From positions 248,001 through 312,000 of the forward strand of contig CAZIUG010000015.1 in NCBI GenBank assembly GCA_964542645.1: 64,000 nt of DNA, given 5' to 3'. This DNA comes from Moanibacter sp964542645. GTDB taxonomy: Bacteria > Verrucomicrobiota > Verrucomicrobiia > Opitutales > UBA2987. A program made the position numbers and the translations under genes. This document shows, piece after piece, positions 36,468-46,992 of the stretch. How positions within the stretch are numbered: the stretch's first letter is position 1; each line of letters opens with the position of its first letter. Below the pieces are notes generated by a model. That model was given only the letters and a program-made list of their open reading frames with translations. It had not been told where the DNA came from and made no database searches.

Positions 36468-37568
36468 TCAACCGCCTATACATTCTTCGAGGGTCTCAAG
36501 AAGTCGATTGTTCTGTCCTTTTGTGCCCACCGTAATACGCAAGTAATCGGACAATGAATAGCCATTTAGTGGTCTTACTATGATGCCGTTTGTTTGTAGA
36601 AAATCAACCACTCTCTTCGAATTTTCAACCCTAACCAGAAGGAAATTTGCCTTACTGGGAACCCACTCCAACCCGAGGCAGTCCAGTCCCTCCTCAAGCT
36701 GGACGAGCCCTGCGTGGTTAATCGCCCTAGAGCGTTCAACAAAGGAATCGTCTTTTAGTGCCCCTAGAGCAGCAGCTTGAGCTATGCTGTTCACATTGAA
36801 GGCAAACCGAACCCGATTGAGGATTTCGGCAAGGTCTCGATGGCAATACCCGTAACCAATGCGCATACCCGCTAAACCGTATATCTTAGAGAATGTCCGG
36901 AGGCAAATAACTTTTCGTCCCGCTTTGATGAGCGCCCGAAGATCAGGTGGATCATCAAGGTACTCGGCATAGGCTTCGTCAAAACATAATATCACGTGTT
37001 CAGGCAATGATTCGACAAGCTCTACCAACTCCGATTCGCTATTTGCCGTACCCGTAGGATTATTGGGACTGGGTAGAAAGATAAGCCGTGTAGCAGAGGT
37101 AACAGCTTCTGCAATTGCCTTTAAATTATGCTGAAAATTGGGCATCGCTACCTCTATACAACGTCCCCCATTTGCAAGAGTCGCTAATTTGTAAGAAAAA
37201 AACGCGTACTCCCCCACTACTACTTCTGTTTCAGAGTTAATGTAGGTTTCCGCCAGAAGATTAATAATTTCGCTCGATCCGTGGCCAATCACGAGCTCAT
37301 CTGGAGAAACTCCCCGCTTCAACGCCAGAGCTTCTCTCAGAAAAAGCGAACTATTTTCAGGATAAAGATTAACCGAATCCAGCATCGCTAAGGCCGCTTT
37401 CATGCCCAAAGGCGTAGCCCCCAACGGATTTTCGTTGGAAGCCATTTTGAGAATTAGATCCGGATCCAGATCGCATTCGCGAGCAACAACTTCGATGGGC
37501 TTACCAGGTTCGTAAACTGGCCGGGCCAAAGCCGTATGCTTGGCCAATTCGCTATAAGTGTTTAACAT
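36468..37568 (-). CDS. hisC: Histidinol-phosphate aminotransferase
   Basis: About 366 residues from the ATG at 37568; the frame is open 11 codons further but the usual HisC start fits here. Class I/II PLP fold: LKMASNENPLGATP, YPENSS, LFLPSPNNPTGT, FDEAYAEY, and the PLP Lys in TFSKIYGLAGMRIGY. It converts imidazole-acetol phosphate to histidinol phosphate with glutamate. Some paralogues act on aromatic or other substrates, so the exact substrate is inferred. Placed just upstream of the CNNM gene in an apparent two-gene unit. Confidence 0.88.
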   Translation of the reverse strand: MLNTYSELAKHTALARPVYEPGKPIEVVARECDLDPDLILKMASNENPLGATPLGMKAALAMLDSVNLYPENSSLFLREALALKRGVSPDELVIGHGSSEIINLLAETYINSETEVVVGEYAFFSYKLATLANGGRCIEVAMPNFQHNLKAIAEAVTSATRLIFLPSPNNPTGTANSESELVELVESLPEHVILCFDEAYAEYLDDPPDLRALIKAGRKVICLRTFSKIYGLAGMRIGYGYCHRDLAEILNRVRFAFNVNSIAQAAALGALKDDSFVERSRAINHAGLVQLEEGLDCLGLEWVPSKANFLLVRVENSKRVVDFLQTNGIIVRPLNGYSLSDYLRITVGTKGQNNRLLETLEECIGG

Positions 37569-37776
37569 GGAAGAAAATAAAAAAGAGACCCTGCCATTCA
37601 TTGATGCAAGCGAAGAACGCCCTTAAAGTATAATTAAGACTCATTCCGCTCATAGTCTTAGAAATTTTATTTGTTTAACATATTTATCAGGACACTCCGC
37701 ATCCTACTATTCGATTGTATCCTTATGGAGTGATTCCAAGGTTGCAACCATCACATGAACCCAGCATCAACTTCGT

Positions 37777-38517
37777 ATGCCCGATGCCCTATTAGTCCTC
37801 CCTCAAAAGGAAGCTGATGCCTACACCAATATGACTGACGATCTCTTGATGCTCGAGAATCATCCTGATCTTAGGGCTCTTCGATTTCGACACTACCGGT
37901 GGGTGAACCCCGCTTTCACCTTCGGATTCGGGCAAAAGCAGGTAGAGGTTTCCAAATTTCTGTCAGATAAAGATTGTGATCTGTGTCGTCGGCCTACTGG
38001 AGGTGGGCTAGTGGATCACTACAACGACTGGACCTATAGCCTTGTTTTACCCACTTCAAATCCCCTATTCCGTGTTTACCCAAATCGACTTTACTATCTT
38101 CTCCATAAAACCTTGACCTATGCTTTACGGGAAATGGGCCAAACCGCAGAATTGGCCCACTTCGATCAAACGGAAAAGGAATCTGAGGTCTCTGATCAAA
38201 CGACGGAACAAGTAAATCTTTCTATCTGTTTTAAGGAATCTCAAAAGTTTGATGTGGTGAATCCCAAATCCAGAAAGAAAATCGCTGGGGCAGCATTGAA
38301 AAGGAATAGATTTGGTCTTCTGGCACAAGGATCAATAGACCGGGGTGCGGTCAAAAAGGAATTGGACTGGAACCAATTCCAGGGAACATTCACGCAAGGA
38401 CTGGGATCAGAATTCAATGCCGTTACCAAAATGACAGAACATCCGAATTACGATCATCGGATTGCACTCGAAACTCGGAAGTATTTTGCATCCGAACAGT
38501 GGAACAACAGAAGGTGA
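37777..38517 (+). CDS. Lipoate-protein ligase A-family protein
   Basis: 246 residues of the BPL_LplA_LipB fold. The hallmark RRPTGGGLVDHYND is present (about 71-84), followed by a conserved Lys in KKIAGAALKRNRFG, the site that contacts the lipoyl-AMP. It attaches lipoate to E2/GcvH domains, or transfers octanoate; the short form without a C-terminal domain resembles LipM or bacterial LplA without accessory domain. Starts at the ATG at 37777. Which reaction it performs cannot be decided from sequence alone. Confidence 0.85.
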   Translation: MPDALLVLPQKEADAYTNMTDDLLMLENHPDLRALRFRHYRWVNPAFTFGFGQKQVEVSKFLSDKDCDLCRRPTGGGLVDHYNDWTYSLVLPTSNPLFRVYPNRLYYLLHKTLTYALREMGQTAELAHFDQTEKESEVSDQTTEQVNLSICFKESQKFDVVNPKSRKKIAGAALKRNRFGLLAQGSIDRGAVKKELDWNQFQGTFTQGLGSEFNAVTKMTEHPNYDHRIALETRKYFASEQWNNRR

Positions 38518-38662
38518 AGCAGATCGAGTCGATATCGCTAGATTGCTGACCGACCAATTCCCTAAAGATCACTACTTGAATACAAGCCAAGAATTTTAAA
38601 CGAGGAGTGGATGAATTAATCGATCAAAATTCTTTAAAAATAGTAGTGCCCTTCATACGCAG

Positions 38663-39472
38663 CTATTTTCTAATATTCCGCTGCTTAACCGCTTCAAACA
38701 GCACGATGGCTGCCGCAGCTGAGACATTAAGAGAATCGGATATTCCAACCATCGGGATCGTTATCCCTAACCCTCCGTGATCCAACCAGAACTCTGAAAG
38801 TCCTTCCTTTTCGCTCCCCATGATCAGAGCTATTGGTTGCCTGAGATCTGCATTCCAATAACGAGTCCGACTCTTTGGACTTACGGTCAGAATGCTTACG
38901 TCGAGAGATTCGAGTTTGTTAAAACAAGCATCCCTATCACCAACAGTTACAAAAACTCTGAATACCGATCCCTGAGATGCCCGGATCACATTCGGGTTGT
39001 ACAGATCAGCTACCGGATCTGTCACTAAAACCGCATCGACCCCGGCAGCATCAGCCGTGCGAATTAAGGCGCCTAGATTTCCCGGCTTCTCAATGCCCTC
39101 AACTACTAAATAGAAAGGACATCGCGATCGGGGAAGATTATCCAAGCTCTGACTACGCACCTGCCCAATCCCAATCAGGCCATCAGGGCCCTTCCTGTAG
39201 GAACATTTTTCGAAAACAGCCTGCGATAGCCGGATTACCTCCATTCCGAAATCTGAAAACCTCATCGCCAACTCAACCTTTTCACTTTCACCAAAATACT
39301 CAGGCGCATAGTAGACTTGCTCAACCGTGACTCCGCAGTCGATTGCACGGAAAAGTTCACGTCTTCCTTCGATAATAAATCGGCCCTTTTTGCGCCTTTC
39401 GCGGCTTTCCTTAAGCCTCACCAACGCCTTCACTTTAGGGTTTTGAAAACTTCTGATATACAAATGTTCCAT
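38663..39472 (-). CDS. TrmH/SpoU-family RNA 2'-O-methyltransferase
   Basis: 269 residues. The N-terminal substrate domain has KVKALVRLKESRERRKKGRF and IIEGRRELFRAI. The SPOUT knot domain has VVEGIEKPGNLGALIRTADAAGVDAV, RASQGSVFRV, LIMGSEKEGLS and IPMVGISDSLNVSAAAAI, the three SpoU motifs. It should methylate a ribose in rRNA or tRNA using SAM. Substrate base unknown. No operon partners. Confidence 0.92.
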   Translation of the reverse strand: MEHLYIRSFQNPKVKALVRLKESRERRKKGRFIIEGRRELFRAIDCGVTVEQVYYAPEYFGESEKVELAMRFSDFGMEVIRLSQAVFEKCSYRKGPDGLIGIGQVRSQSLDNLPRSRCPFYLVVEGIEKPGNLGALIRTADAAGVDAVLVTDPVADLYNPNVIRASQGSVFRVFVTVGDRDACFNKLESLDVSILTVSPKSRTRYWNADLRQPIALIMGSEKEGLSEFWLDHGGLGITIPMVGISDSLNVSAAAAIVLFEAVKQRNIRK

Positions 39473-40022
39473 CTACTTTCCCAAACAATAGCTGTCCGGA
39501 GATTCCCTGACCCAACTCCTTAAATAATCTATTTCTACACTACAAACTTAACGACTTAGCAATTATATTGCCTGACACATGAAGCTTAATGGGCAAACAT
39601 CTGAATCTAAGAAATGCTCTATCTTTCAAGTTTCACCCCAATACATCCTTAACCTTCTCCAAGAACAAAGAAATTTCAAATTTCATATCTATCGGCTGAC
39701 TTAAGGATTTCCAGCCCACACGCTAGCACAATACTATGATCGAACAATGAACCATCAGGCAATAAAGCAGGATCGCTCATCGAATCCAATAGAAAGTGCC
39801 GAGGTTAAAACTGTTCAAACTCATGAACGGAAAGTTTGATGTCTTCCTATCAGCAGCAAAATAAGATCCTCTTCTGTTGCAGATTTGGTTAGCGATCTGT
39901 AGCGTCGCAGTAGTCAAAAACTCAACCGAACGATTTACCGTTCCTTATCTAAAATAGTTAAAAAGTCGGCGATAACTTACCCGATAATAATTCCGAAAGA
40001 GCGATTCAAAACTTCTTTGTCA
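39473..40022. other. Intergenic region upstream of the RNA methyltransferases
   Basis: About 550 AT-rich bases between divergent genes. I see no coding frame with family features and no strong hairpin. Confidence 0.4.
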
Positions 40023-41261
40023 ATGAAAGATCAAACGATCGAAAAACGAATCCCTCCGAAGGACTTCCAGGCACATCCATTTGAATATCACGAAGAAATT
40101 GAACTGGAAATAAGAGGATTGGGATCGGATGGCCAGGGAGTTGGAAGCCGAGATGGGTGGGTTGTGATGGTACCGTACACGCTTCCGAAAGAAAAGGTCA
40201 GAGCCCGAGTTTGGAGAAACCGAAGCAGTTACTCGGACGCTGATTTGGTGGAAGTCATCTGCCCCTCCCCCGATAGAGTAGAACCTAAGTGCAGCATCTT
40301 CGGAACCTGTGGGGGCTGCCAATACCAGCATCTTCGTTATGAAGAACAGTTAGTCTGGAAGCAACGACAAGTGGCAGACCTTTTTCGCCGTAATTCAGGG
40401 CTCACGGTTGAAGTAAACCCTATCTGGCGGTCGCCCAAGGAGTATGGATATCGCTCAAAAATAACACCCCACTTTCAGAGACCGAAGAAAAATCGGCCCG
40501 TTATAATAGGATTTCAAGTTAAGGGATCCCGAAAACTCGTCGACGTGCCTCATTGTCCTATTGCCACGGACAAGATTAACAAAGCCCTGCCAAAGGAACG
40601 AGACACAATCTGTAACAATAAGAGGCTTAGCAAAGGAGGAACCCTCCTTCTTCGGGATGTATTGGAAGGCATAGTCACAGACAACAGATCTGTCGTATCG
40701 CAGAAAGCAGGGGATTTTATTTTCCAATTTCAAGCCGGAGAATTTTTCCAGAACAACCCATATCTTCATACTGAATTAATCCGCTACGTCGTAGATCAAG
40801 CGACAGATTCATCAGTCAAAGCCATAATCGATACCTATTGCGGAGTCGGCGTCTTCTCCATCTCCTGCTGTCGCTCCGTTGAACGGGTAATCGGTATCGA
40901 AATAAGCTCCGATTCCATTCACTGGGCCAACGTCAACGCAAGGGTTAATCAAGTCGAAAATTGCCGATTTATGATTGGAGAAGCAGAAAGGATTTTTCAG
41001 AAAATCGATTGCGATCCCGAATCCACCTGCGTCATTATAGATCCTCCTCGTAAAGGCTGCGAATCCTCCTTTCTTAATCAACTAGCTGCATTCTCTCCAA
41101 AAAGAATCGTTTACGTGTCCTGCGATCCAGCCACCCAGGCTCGAGACATCCGAACACTTATAAATGAGAATTACAGAATCACATCCATCCAACCCTTCGA
41201 CTTATTTCCGCAAACCCGGCACATTGAGTGCGTTGCGACCCTAGAGAAAATGAAAACCTGA
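40023..41261 (+). CDS. RumA/RlmD-like 23S rRNA (uracil-C5)-methyltransferase
   Basis: About 412 residues from the ATG at 40023, two codons after an in-frame TTG at 40017. A TRAM domain (about 15-70) is followed by an Fe-S cluster site, CSIFGTCGGCQYQHL (about 89-103), and the SAM domain (about 255-405): DTYCGVGVFSISC, GIEISSDSIHWANVNA, DPPRKGCES and the catalytic Cys in VYVSCDPATQARD. It forms m5U in 23S rRNA (RlmD type, U1939 in E. coli) or a related uridine. The TRAM domain and cluster place it in the RumA group. Confidence 0.92.
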   Translation: MKDQTIEKRIPPKDFQAHPFEYHEEIELEIRGLGSDGQGVGSRDGWVVMVPYTLPKEKVRARVWRNRSSYSDADLVEVICPSPDRVEPKCSIFGTCGGCQYQHLRYEEQLVWKQRQVADLFRRNSGLTVEVNPIWRSPKEYGYRSKITPHFQRPKKNRPVIIGFQVKGSRKLVDVPHCPIATDKINKALPKERDTICNNKRLSKGGTLLLRDVLEGIVTDNRSVVSQKAGDFIFQFQAGEFFQNNPYLHTELIRYVVDQATDSSVKAIIDTYCGVGVFSISCCRSVERVIGIEISSDSIHWANVNARVNQVENCRFMIGEAERIFQKIDCDPESTCVIIDPPRKGCESSFLNQLAAFSPKRIVYVSCDPATQARDIRTLINENYRITSIQPFDLFPQTRHIECVATLEKMKT

Positions 41262-41728
41262 TCAGCGAATTATAATTTTCGGTTGCAATAAATTATGGTC
41301 AGATCCTAACAGAAATAAGGGCTCATAGGGAAAGCAGTATTACCGTTTATAAAATTTTGTGTTCTCGAAGCAAAAGGCTAATTTACTCTTGAAGACTCAG
41401 GCAGCAAAGCTTAACAGCAATAAGTTTAAACCGGAACGATTACTTCACTTTAGATTCTCCTTTCAACCAAGGCTTTTGACGATTAAGGAACCCATATTCA
41501 TCCAGCAGCAAGCTCCCGGAATTTTTGGGTCATCTTTCTCTTGGTTATCGCATGAAATTTTATATAACGGAGCTGAGGTGTGTTTTCTGGCGGGGTCCCG
41601 AAATCACAGCACTCCGAGGTGCTAGCTTATGATGTTCGCCTTACATTGGGCCTTGAATCGCGGGATAACGAAAGGGAAAAGGAGATATTGGGTAAAATCA
41701 ACCCACTGAATCTAGCTGATTCTCAATC
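41262..41728. other. Intergenic region upstream of trkA
   Basis: About 470 bases. An ORF of 88 codons (41359-41625) on the plus strand shows no family pattern and I do not accept it. A small perfect hairpin AGCAC-tccgag-GTGCT lies at about 41609-41624, about 105 bases before trkA. No recognised riboswitch. Confidence 0.45.
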
Positions 41729-43072
41729 ATGAAGATCATTATCGTTGGAGCCGGGGAAGTAGGAGGTTATCTCTGCGAACTGCTGAGCAAACAGGCACAT
41801 GATGTCACCCTCATTGAATCGTCTCACAGAATCGCACAGGATCTAGAAGAAAGTTGCGACGCCCGGATCGTAATCGGCAACGGCAGTTCGGCCGAAGTTC
41901 TGACTAAAGCAAATGTTAGTGACTGTGACTTTTTTCTCGCGATGACAAGTGAGGATCGAACAAATTTGATCTCATGCTCATTGGCAAAAGCCTTGGGAGC
42001 GAAATCGACTATAGTTCGCTTCCATGACCAAACCTACACAGACAATTCATTTGTCAACTATCAATTACACTTCGGGGCTGATTATATGCTCAATCCTGAG
42101 GGTCTATGCGCGGTGGAATTAGCTAAATCTATTCGAAACCCGGGAAGAGTAGCGGTTGAGAATTTCGCTCGTGGTCAGATTGAGGTTCAGCAAATACGAG
42201 TAGCCATAGAGTCCCGTCTAGCGGGAACAAAACTAAAGGATCTCCAGCTCAGTACCAGAATTGGATACGTTCAACGAAACGACGAGCTCGAAGTCGCGAG
42301 TGCAAATACCAGTTTGCGCGGTAACGACGTAGTAACTGCATTTGGTTCCTCCGAAGAACTCTTCGAACTGAATCGCATGCTCGATCCACGAAGCGTGGCC
42401 GACCAGGCTAGAGTAGTTTTATTCGGAGGAAGTGAAACCGCAATCGCGCTGGTACGTCTTCTGGCGAATCCGCGATACAAGATCCGAATTATTGAAGAGG
42501 ATGCGAACCTCTGCGCGCAGCTAGCGGAGAAGTTTCCCGATATCAACCTTATTCACGGGAACGCCACTTCGCTACGCCTACTGGAGGAGGAACACATTGG
42601 ACAGACCGACTACTTCGTTGCCTGCACAAAAAGAGACGAAGATAATATCATGACAGGTCTGCAAGCTTCTAAATTAGGCGCTCCCCACGTCCAACTGGTC
42701 ATTAATAAACCAGACTACGAAAACGTTCTGCAGAATCTGAAGAGCACCCTCGGAGTTGAACTTATGGTCTCTCCCAGAGTAGCAACCGCAAACGAAGTCC
42801 TTCGCTACCTGTCTGCCGAACCCGTAGTCGAACTAGCTACACTCCCCAATCAGACCAGCAAAATCCTCGAAATCCGTATAGCCCATGACAACCCTTTCTC
42901 AGGACGAAACCTCAGGGAGATCCCATTTCCAGAAGGATGTGTTGTCGTGGCTCTTCTGCACAAATTCCAAGTAAAGGTGCCCGGCGCCAAAGACTCCATT
43001 CTTGGCGGTGACCGAATCGTTATTATCACAAATGATGAGAATGTTGAACAAGTGAAGGACCTCCTCGCTTAG
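41729..43072 (+). CDS. trkA: Trk potassium uptake protein TrkA
   Basis: 447 residues with two tandem RCK repeats, each an N-terminal Rossmann part and a C-terminal part. The first loop is IIVGAGEVGGYLCELL (NAD-binding), the second starts at about 230 with VVLFGGSETAIALVRLL. Binds NAD(H)/ATP and gates the TrkH/TrkG potassium channel at the inner membrane. No trkH gene is in the window. A hairpin follows the stop codon. Confidence 0.93.
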   Translation: MKIIIVGAGEVGGYLCELLSKQAHDVTLIESSHRIAQDLEESCDARIVIGNGSSAEVLTKANVSDCDFFLAMTSEDRTNLISCSLAKALGAKSTIVRFHDQTYTDNSFVNYQLHFGADYMLNPEGLCAVELAKSIRNPGRVAVENFARGQIEVQQIRVAIESRLAGTKLKDLQLSTRIGYVQRNDELEVASANTSLRGNDVVTAFGSSEELFELNRMLDPRSVADQARVVLFGGSETAIALVRLLANPRYKIRIIEEDANLCAQLAEKFPDINLIHGNATSLRLLEEEHIGQTDYFVACTKRDEDNIMTGLQASKLGAPHVQLVINKPDYENVLQNLKSTLGVELMVSPRVATANEVLRYLSAEPVVELATLPNQTSKILEIRIAHDNPFSGRNLREIPFPEGCVVVALLHKFQVKVPGAKDSILGGDRIVIITNDENVEQVKDLLA

Positions 43073-43153
43073 TAACTGATTAGGCTCTGTATTCAAACCC
43101 TCTTAGCAATTTGACACCGAAAGGCTATTATGGTTGGTTGTAAGCCGCTATTA

Positions 43154-43176
43154 ACCAGGCGGTTGAACCGCCTGGT
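43154..43176. terminator. Hairpin downstream of trkA
   Basis: ACCAGGCGG-ttgaa-CCGCCTGGT is a perfect 9-bp stem about 80 bases after the trkA stop and upstream of the rhomboid gene. There is no U-run after it on the plus strand, so it may be a pause, RNA-stability or factor-dependent site instead of a classical terminator. Confidence 0.5.
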
Positions 43177-43273
43177 ATTGAAAAAGATCAGAACCTACAA
43201 GAGCGGTCACGCCTGCAATCAGCCGAACGCGTGTAGATCCACCAGAGTCCCCTGCAATGGCACATGAAACCCC

Positions 43274-44161
43274 ATGCTTTACGATAGACCATACATGCAA
43301 ACACCGCCTCTTAGGAACGATGTTCAGGCAATAAGGTGGATCATTATTGTAAATGCAGCCGTTTTCCTTGTCGCTCAAATCCCAATAAATTTTGGAAGCA
43401 CGTTTCTTTACGAAATCTTTCACCTATCATGGAGCAACATTCGTTCGGGTTTAATTTGGTGCATTGCGACATATAGTCTTATCCACGCTGACTTTTTCCA
43501 CATTCTAGCGACAAGTCTGTTGATTTTCTTTTTCGGACGGCCTTTGCAAACACAGATAGGAGGCAATAGACTTCTCGAACTCTACGTCACCTCAGTTCTA
43601 TTTGGAGCTCTTTTTTGGCTTCCGGTAAACCTAACATCACAAGGAAGTGTGGTCGGCTCTTCTGCTGGAGCGCTCGGAATTGCGACGGTTTTCTGTCTGA
43701 GCCATTTTAATCAGCGGATCAACCTTTTGCTTTTTTTTATTTTGCCCGTAACTATCACGGGGAAACAAATGATCGCGTTTTTTTTTGGATTCGATCTGAT
43801 TGGTTTTCTTTTCTTTGAGATGGGGCCCCTCCAAAGTGTTTCTCCTCTATTTTCCAAGGGCATCGCTTATTCCGCCCATCTTGGTGGTATGGTCGGCGGG
43901 TACCTTTTCTATCGCTGGCGAATTGACGGAAAGTCACTCCTCCGCCGAAGAAGTACACTCATTGAGATTCCCCTTTGGGTGAAAAAAAAGGCGAAAAGAT
44001 CTTCCTCGAAACCGAATTTCAGAATCAATATTTCCAATCGAAAGCAGCTCAATACAGAAGTGGATCGTATCCTCGACAAAATTAATACCTCAGGATTCGG
44101 ATCGCTGAGCGAAGAGGAAAAACGAATTTTGGATCGGGCCAAGGATACTTTGAGTCACTAG
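43274..44161 (+). CDS. Rhomboid-family intramembrane serine protease
   Basis: 295 residues. Several membrane helices between about 20 and 215. The catalytic dyad is present: GSSAG (Ser 130) and YSAHLGG (His 202), plus the helix-packing HADFFHILATS early on. It cleaves membrane proteins within the bilayer. A soluble basic C-terminal tail (about 225-295) ends with a segment, EEEKRILDRAKDTL, also seen in other bacterial rhomboid-like proteins. The partner substrate is unknown. Confidence 0.88.
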   Translation: MLYDRPYMQTPPLRNDVQAIRWIIIVNAAVFLVAQIPINFGSTFLYEIFHLSWSNIRSGLIWCIATYSLIHADFFHILATSLLIFFFGRPLQTQIGGNRLLELYVTSVLFGALFWLPVNLTSQGSVVGSSAGALGIATVFCLSHFNQRINLLLFFILPVTITGKQMIAFFFGFDLIGFLFFEMGPLQSVSPLFSKGIAYSAHLGGMVGGYLFYRWRIDGKSLLRRRSTLIEIPLWVKKKAKRSSSKPNFRINISNRKQLNTEVDRILDKINTSGFGSLSEEEKRILDRAKDTLSH

Positions 44162-44306
44162 GATTCCGATGCGTAAACCCAGCAAATTTCTTTTCAGAAA
44201 ATCATCTGAAATCTCGAATCCTTGTGTGGTGCTTATTATAATTAGGCGATTAGAATCGGATTTTAGTACTCGGTGATCATTAACGAATTACCCGATATCC
44301 CTGACG

Positions 44307-46862
44307 ATGAAACCAGCTGAAATAAACTCGGATTGGAGGTTTGTGTGGTTGTTGGCAATACTTTTGCTATTTCCAGAACTCGGGACCATAGGGAAGGCAA
44401 AAGAATTCGAGATTAAGGGTTCTGATCTCGAACATATGCAGAAGGAGACAAAGCAGACCATTGATCACCTGCAATACTACCACTACACAAAGAAATCGAT
44501 CTCTGACGTCAACGTAGAGGAGCTTATAACTTCATTCATGGAGGAACTTGATTATAGCCACCTTTTTTTTCTCCAATCCGATAAAAATGACATTGCTCTT
44601 AGATTCAATCGCACGTTAATCGAAGTCTACCTCCGCAGAGGGCAACTTCATCCAGCTTTTGAAATCTACAAAATCTACCGTAGGCGGGCATTGGAGCGCC
44701 TCGAGGTTGTCTTCGAACGACTCGAGGGAGCGTTTGACTTCACAACCGATAGAACCTACGTGCCAGATCGAACAGAGCTTCCATGGCCTAAGGACAAGGC
44801 GGAGGCAGACGAACTTTGGGAAAACCGTCTTATCTTCGATCTTCTCCAGGAAAGGCTCAACGACGAGACAATAGATCGTGCTAAAGAAAAGGTGTCTCGG
44901 CGATACCGAAGAACAAAACGCTATATCGAGGAATTAGAGCCCCACGACATCCAAAGGCTATTCCTTACTGCCTTAACTAAGATGTATGATCCTCACTCTG
45001 CTTTCCTGTCTTCCGATTCACTGGATGATTTCTCCATCGCAATGAAAAACTCGTTGGTCGGGATCGGGGCTCTCCTCAGAGACGAAGACGGCTATTGCAT
45101 CATACAAGAGCTTATATCTGGGGGTCCCGCAGACATGAGCAATCAACTACATCCAGGGGACAAAATAATCGAAGTGGGCCAGTATAAGGAACCGCCGGTT
45201 GATGTTATCGACATGAAATTGCGAAAAATCGTCGAGATGATACGAGGAAAGAAAGGTACTGAAGTTCGTCTCACCGTAATTCCAGCCAGCGCAACAGATC
45301 CATCGGAACGAAAGATCGTGAGACTCAAGCGAGACAATATCAAATTGACCGCGAATCTCGCCCGAGCTGACATCTATCAGGTACTAACCGACAACGGCCA
45401 ATTCGCACCTATTGGAGTAATCGAACTTCCTTCCTTTTACGGTTCCGGCGTGGGGGGCAAGTCGGATTCCAGCACAACCCGGGACGTTGAGGAACTAATA
45501 GACAAACTAAATCATGAGGGGATTCAGGGACTGGTACTGGATCTCAGCCATAATGGCGGAGGACTCCTCAGTGAAGCAATCGATTTGACCGGGCTTTTTA
45601 TCCCCAAAGGGCCAGTAGTGCAGGTTAAGAGTACAACGGGGGAAATACGACAAGATTGGGACAGAAATGACAAAGTAGTATATGAGGGTCCCCTGGCCCT
45701 CCTGGTATCACGAAGCAGTGCTTCAGCCAGCGAAATCGTTGCCGGGGCCCTTCAAAATCACAATAGAGCTATAATCGTGGGAGATTCTGCAACTCATGGG
45801 AAAGGAACCGTTCAAGCTATATTTGAACTCGATCGAAACTTAAAAAGTCCTCGTCTAAGATATAGATCCAAGCAAAAGTCTGGTGCAATTAAGATCACTA
45901 TCCAAAAGTTCTATTTACCCAATGGGTATTCTACACAGAACAAGGGGGTCCGATCTGATATCACTCTACCTTCTGTTAACGATCTTCTTCCAATTGGGGA
46001 ATCCGATCTCCCAAATGCGCTCGTTTGGGATGCCATCAAGCCTCTTACCTGGGACATTCAGGACACCTATACCTCGAAATCAGCTCGAGTAAATCTGGAA
46101 CTTTTGCTTCACCTTAAAATGTTAAGCAATGAACGCCAGGAAGAACTAGATGAATTCTCCCTACTAGATAGCAGGATTCAATGGTTAAAAGTAAAACAAG
46201 ATCAGACCGAATATTCCCTGAATCTTGAGTCGCGACGCGTACAGCGAGATCTTGATAAACTATCCACTGAGGAAATGGACCTCATGCGCGAGCAGCTTAA
46301 CAGCAATCGATTCTCGCGTAAGGAGATTACTCTTGAGGTACGCCGCGAAAAAGAAAAGGAACACCAAGAAAAACTGCGAGAATCGATCCTTCCTAATGGC
46401 AAAAATAAAGCAAATGCTTACTATCAAAAAGTATTCTACTACGAAACTGATCAGGATGGAGATATCAAAGAAGTCTGGATAGAGAACTTTGACTTTGAAA
46501 AGCTTCTAAAGGATAGCGAGGCAATAGCTCAACTTCTTTCCCTGGAATCTTCTAACCCGATTGAGGTTTCAGATATTGAAGATCTCCTCCAATCGTTGAA
46601 AACAGCTGAAACAAGTGATGAGTTAAATGTGGAGAAAGCATTCCAAGCCTATATTGGGAATACTTTGAGCAAGGAATTAATTGACAGTCTGATCCCGAAA
46701 TTTTTTCTCAAACTGATCGAGTTGGATCCTGATATTCTTCTAGAAAGACCGGCTCTGAATATCCCATTAAGAGAGAGCTTGAGAATCGTTTCTGATTGGA
46801 TCGACTACGAGAATACCACCCTGCCGCAAAAGGCTGTTGCGAGGCACCAGTTCGAAAAATAA
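44307..46862 (+). CDS. prc: Carboxy-terminal processing (tail-specific) protease Prc, S41A family
   Basis: 851 residues. An N-terminal hydrophobic segment (about 11-30) is a signal peptide or anchor. A large helical N domain (about 40-225) with YLRRGQLHPAFEI leads to a PDZ domain (about 240-330, GIGALLRDEDGYCIIQEL and GGPADMSNQLHPGDKIIEV). The S41 core carries GLVLDLSHNGGGLLSEAI and the catalytic pair Ser 473 in SASASE and Lys 499 in HGKGT. The C-terminal DUF3340 region follows. Prc degrades or trims periplasmic proteins from the C terminus. The length is larger than E. coli Tsp (682) owing to a longer tail. No operon partner. Confidence 0.93.
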   Translation: MKPAEINSDWRFVWLLAILLLFPELGTIGKAKEFEIKGSDLEHMQKETKQTIDHLQYYHYTKKSISDVNVEELITSFMEELDYSHLFFLQSDKNDIALRFNRTLIEVYLRRGQLHPAFEIYKIYRRRALERLEVVFERLEGAFDFTTDRTYVPDRTELPWPKDKAEADELWENRLIFDLLQERLNDETIDRAKEKVSRRYRRTKRYIEELEPHDIQRLFLTALTKMYDPHSAFLSSDSLDDFSIAMKNSLVGIGALLRDEDGYCIIQELISGGPADMSNQLHPGDKIIEVGQYKEPPVDVIDMKLRKIVEMIRGKKGTEVRLTVIPASATDPSERKIVRLKRDNIKLTANLARADIYQVLTDNGQFAPIGVIELPSFYGSGVGGKSDSSTTRDVEELIDKLNHEGIQGLVLDLSHNGGGLLSEAIDLTGLFIPKGPVVQVKSTTGEIRQDWDRNDKVVYEGPLALLVSRSSASASEIVAGALQNHNRAIIVGDSATHGKGTVQAIFELDRNLKSPRLRYRSKQKSGAIKITIQKFYLPNGYSTQNKGVRSDITLPSVNDLLPIGESDLPNALVWDAIKPLTWDIQDTYTSKSARVNLELLLHLKMLSNERQEELDEFSLLDSRIQWLKVKQDQTEYSLNLESRRVQRDLDKLSTEEMDLMREQLNSNRFSRKEITLEVRREKEKEHQEKLRESILPNGKNKANAYYQKVFYYETDQDGDIKEVWIENFDFEKLLKDSEAIAQLLSLESSNPIEVSDIEDLLQSLKTAETSDELNVEKAFQAYIGNTLSKELIDSLIPKFFLKLIELDPDILLERPALNIPLRESLRIVSDWIDYENTTLPQKAVARHQFEK

Positions 46863-46992
46863 CAAAGGGAAAAATCCATTGAATTTGAATTTCGAACTAA
46901 AGAGCTACTACTAATGAATTTAACCACTATTCTCCAGGATTTCCGGGTAGAGGATCACACGAAATATAGAACAAAAAAAACGCGGAAGATTC

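Noticed and set aside
41359..41625. 88-codon frame before trkA
   Set aside because: No start site, no pattern, and it crosses a hairpin; treated as intergenic.
43154..43176. Classical rho-independent terminator of trkA
   Set aside because: The stem is good but no U-run follows on the plus strand, so I list it only as a hairpin with moderate confidence.
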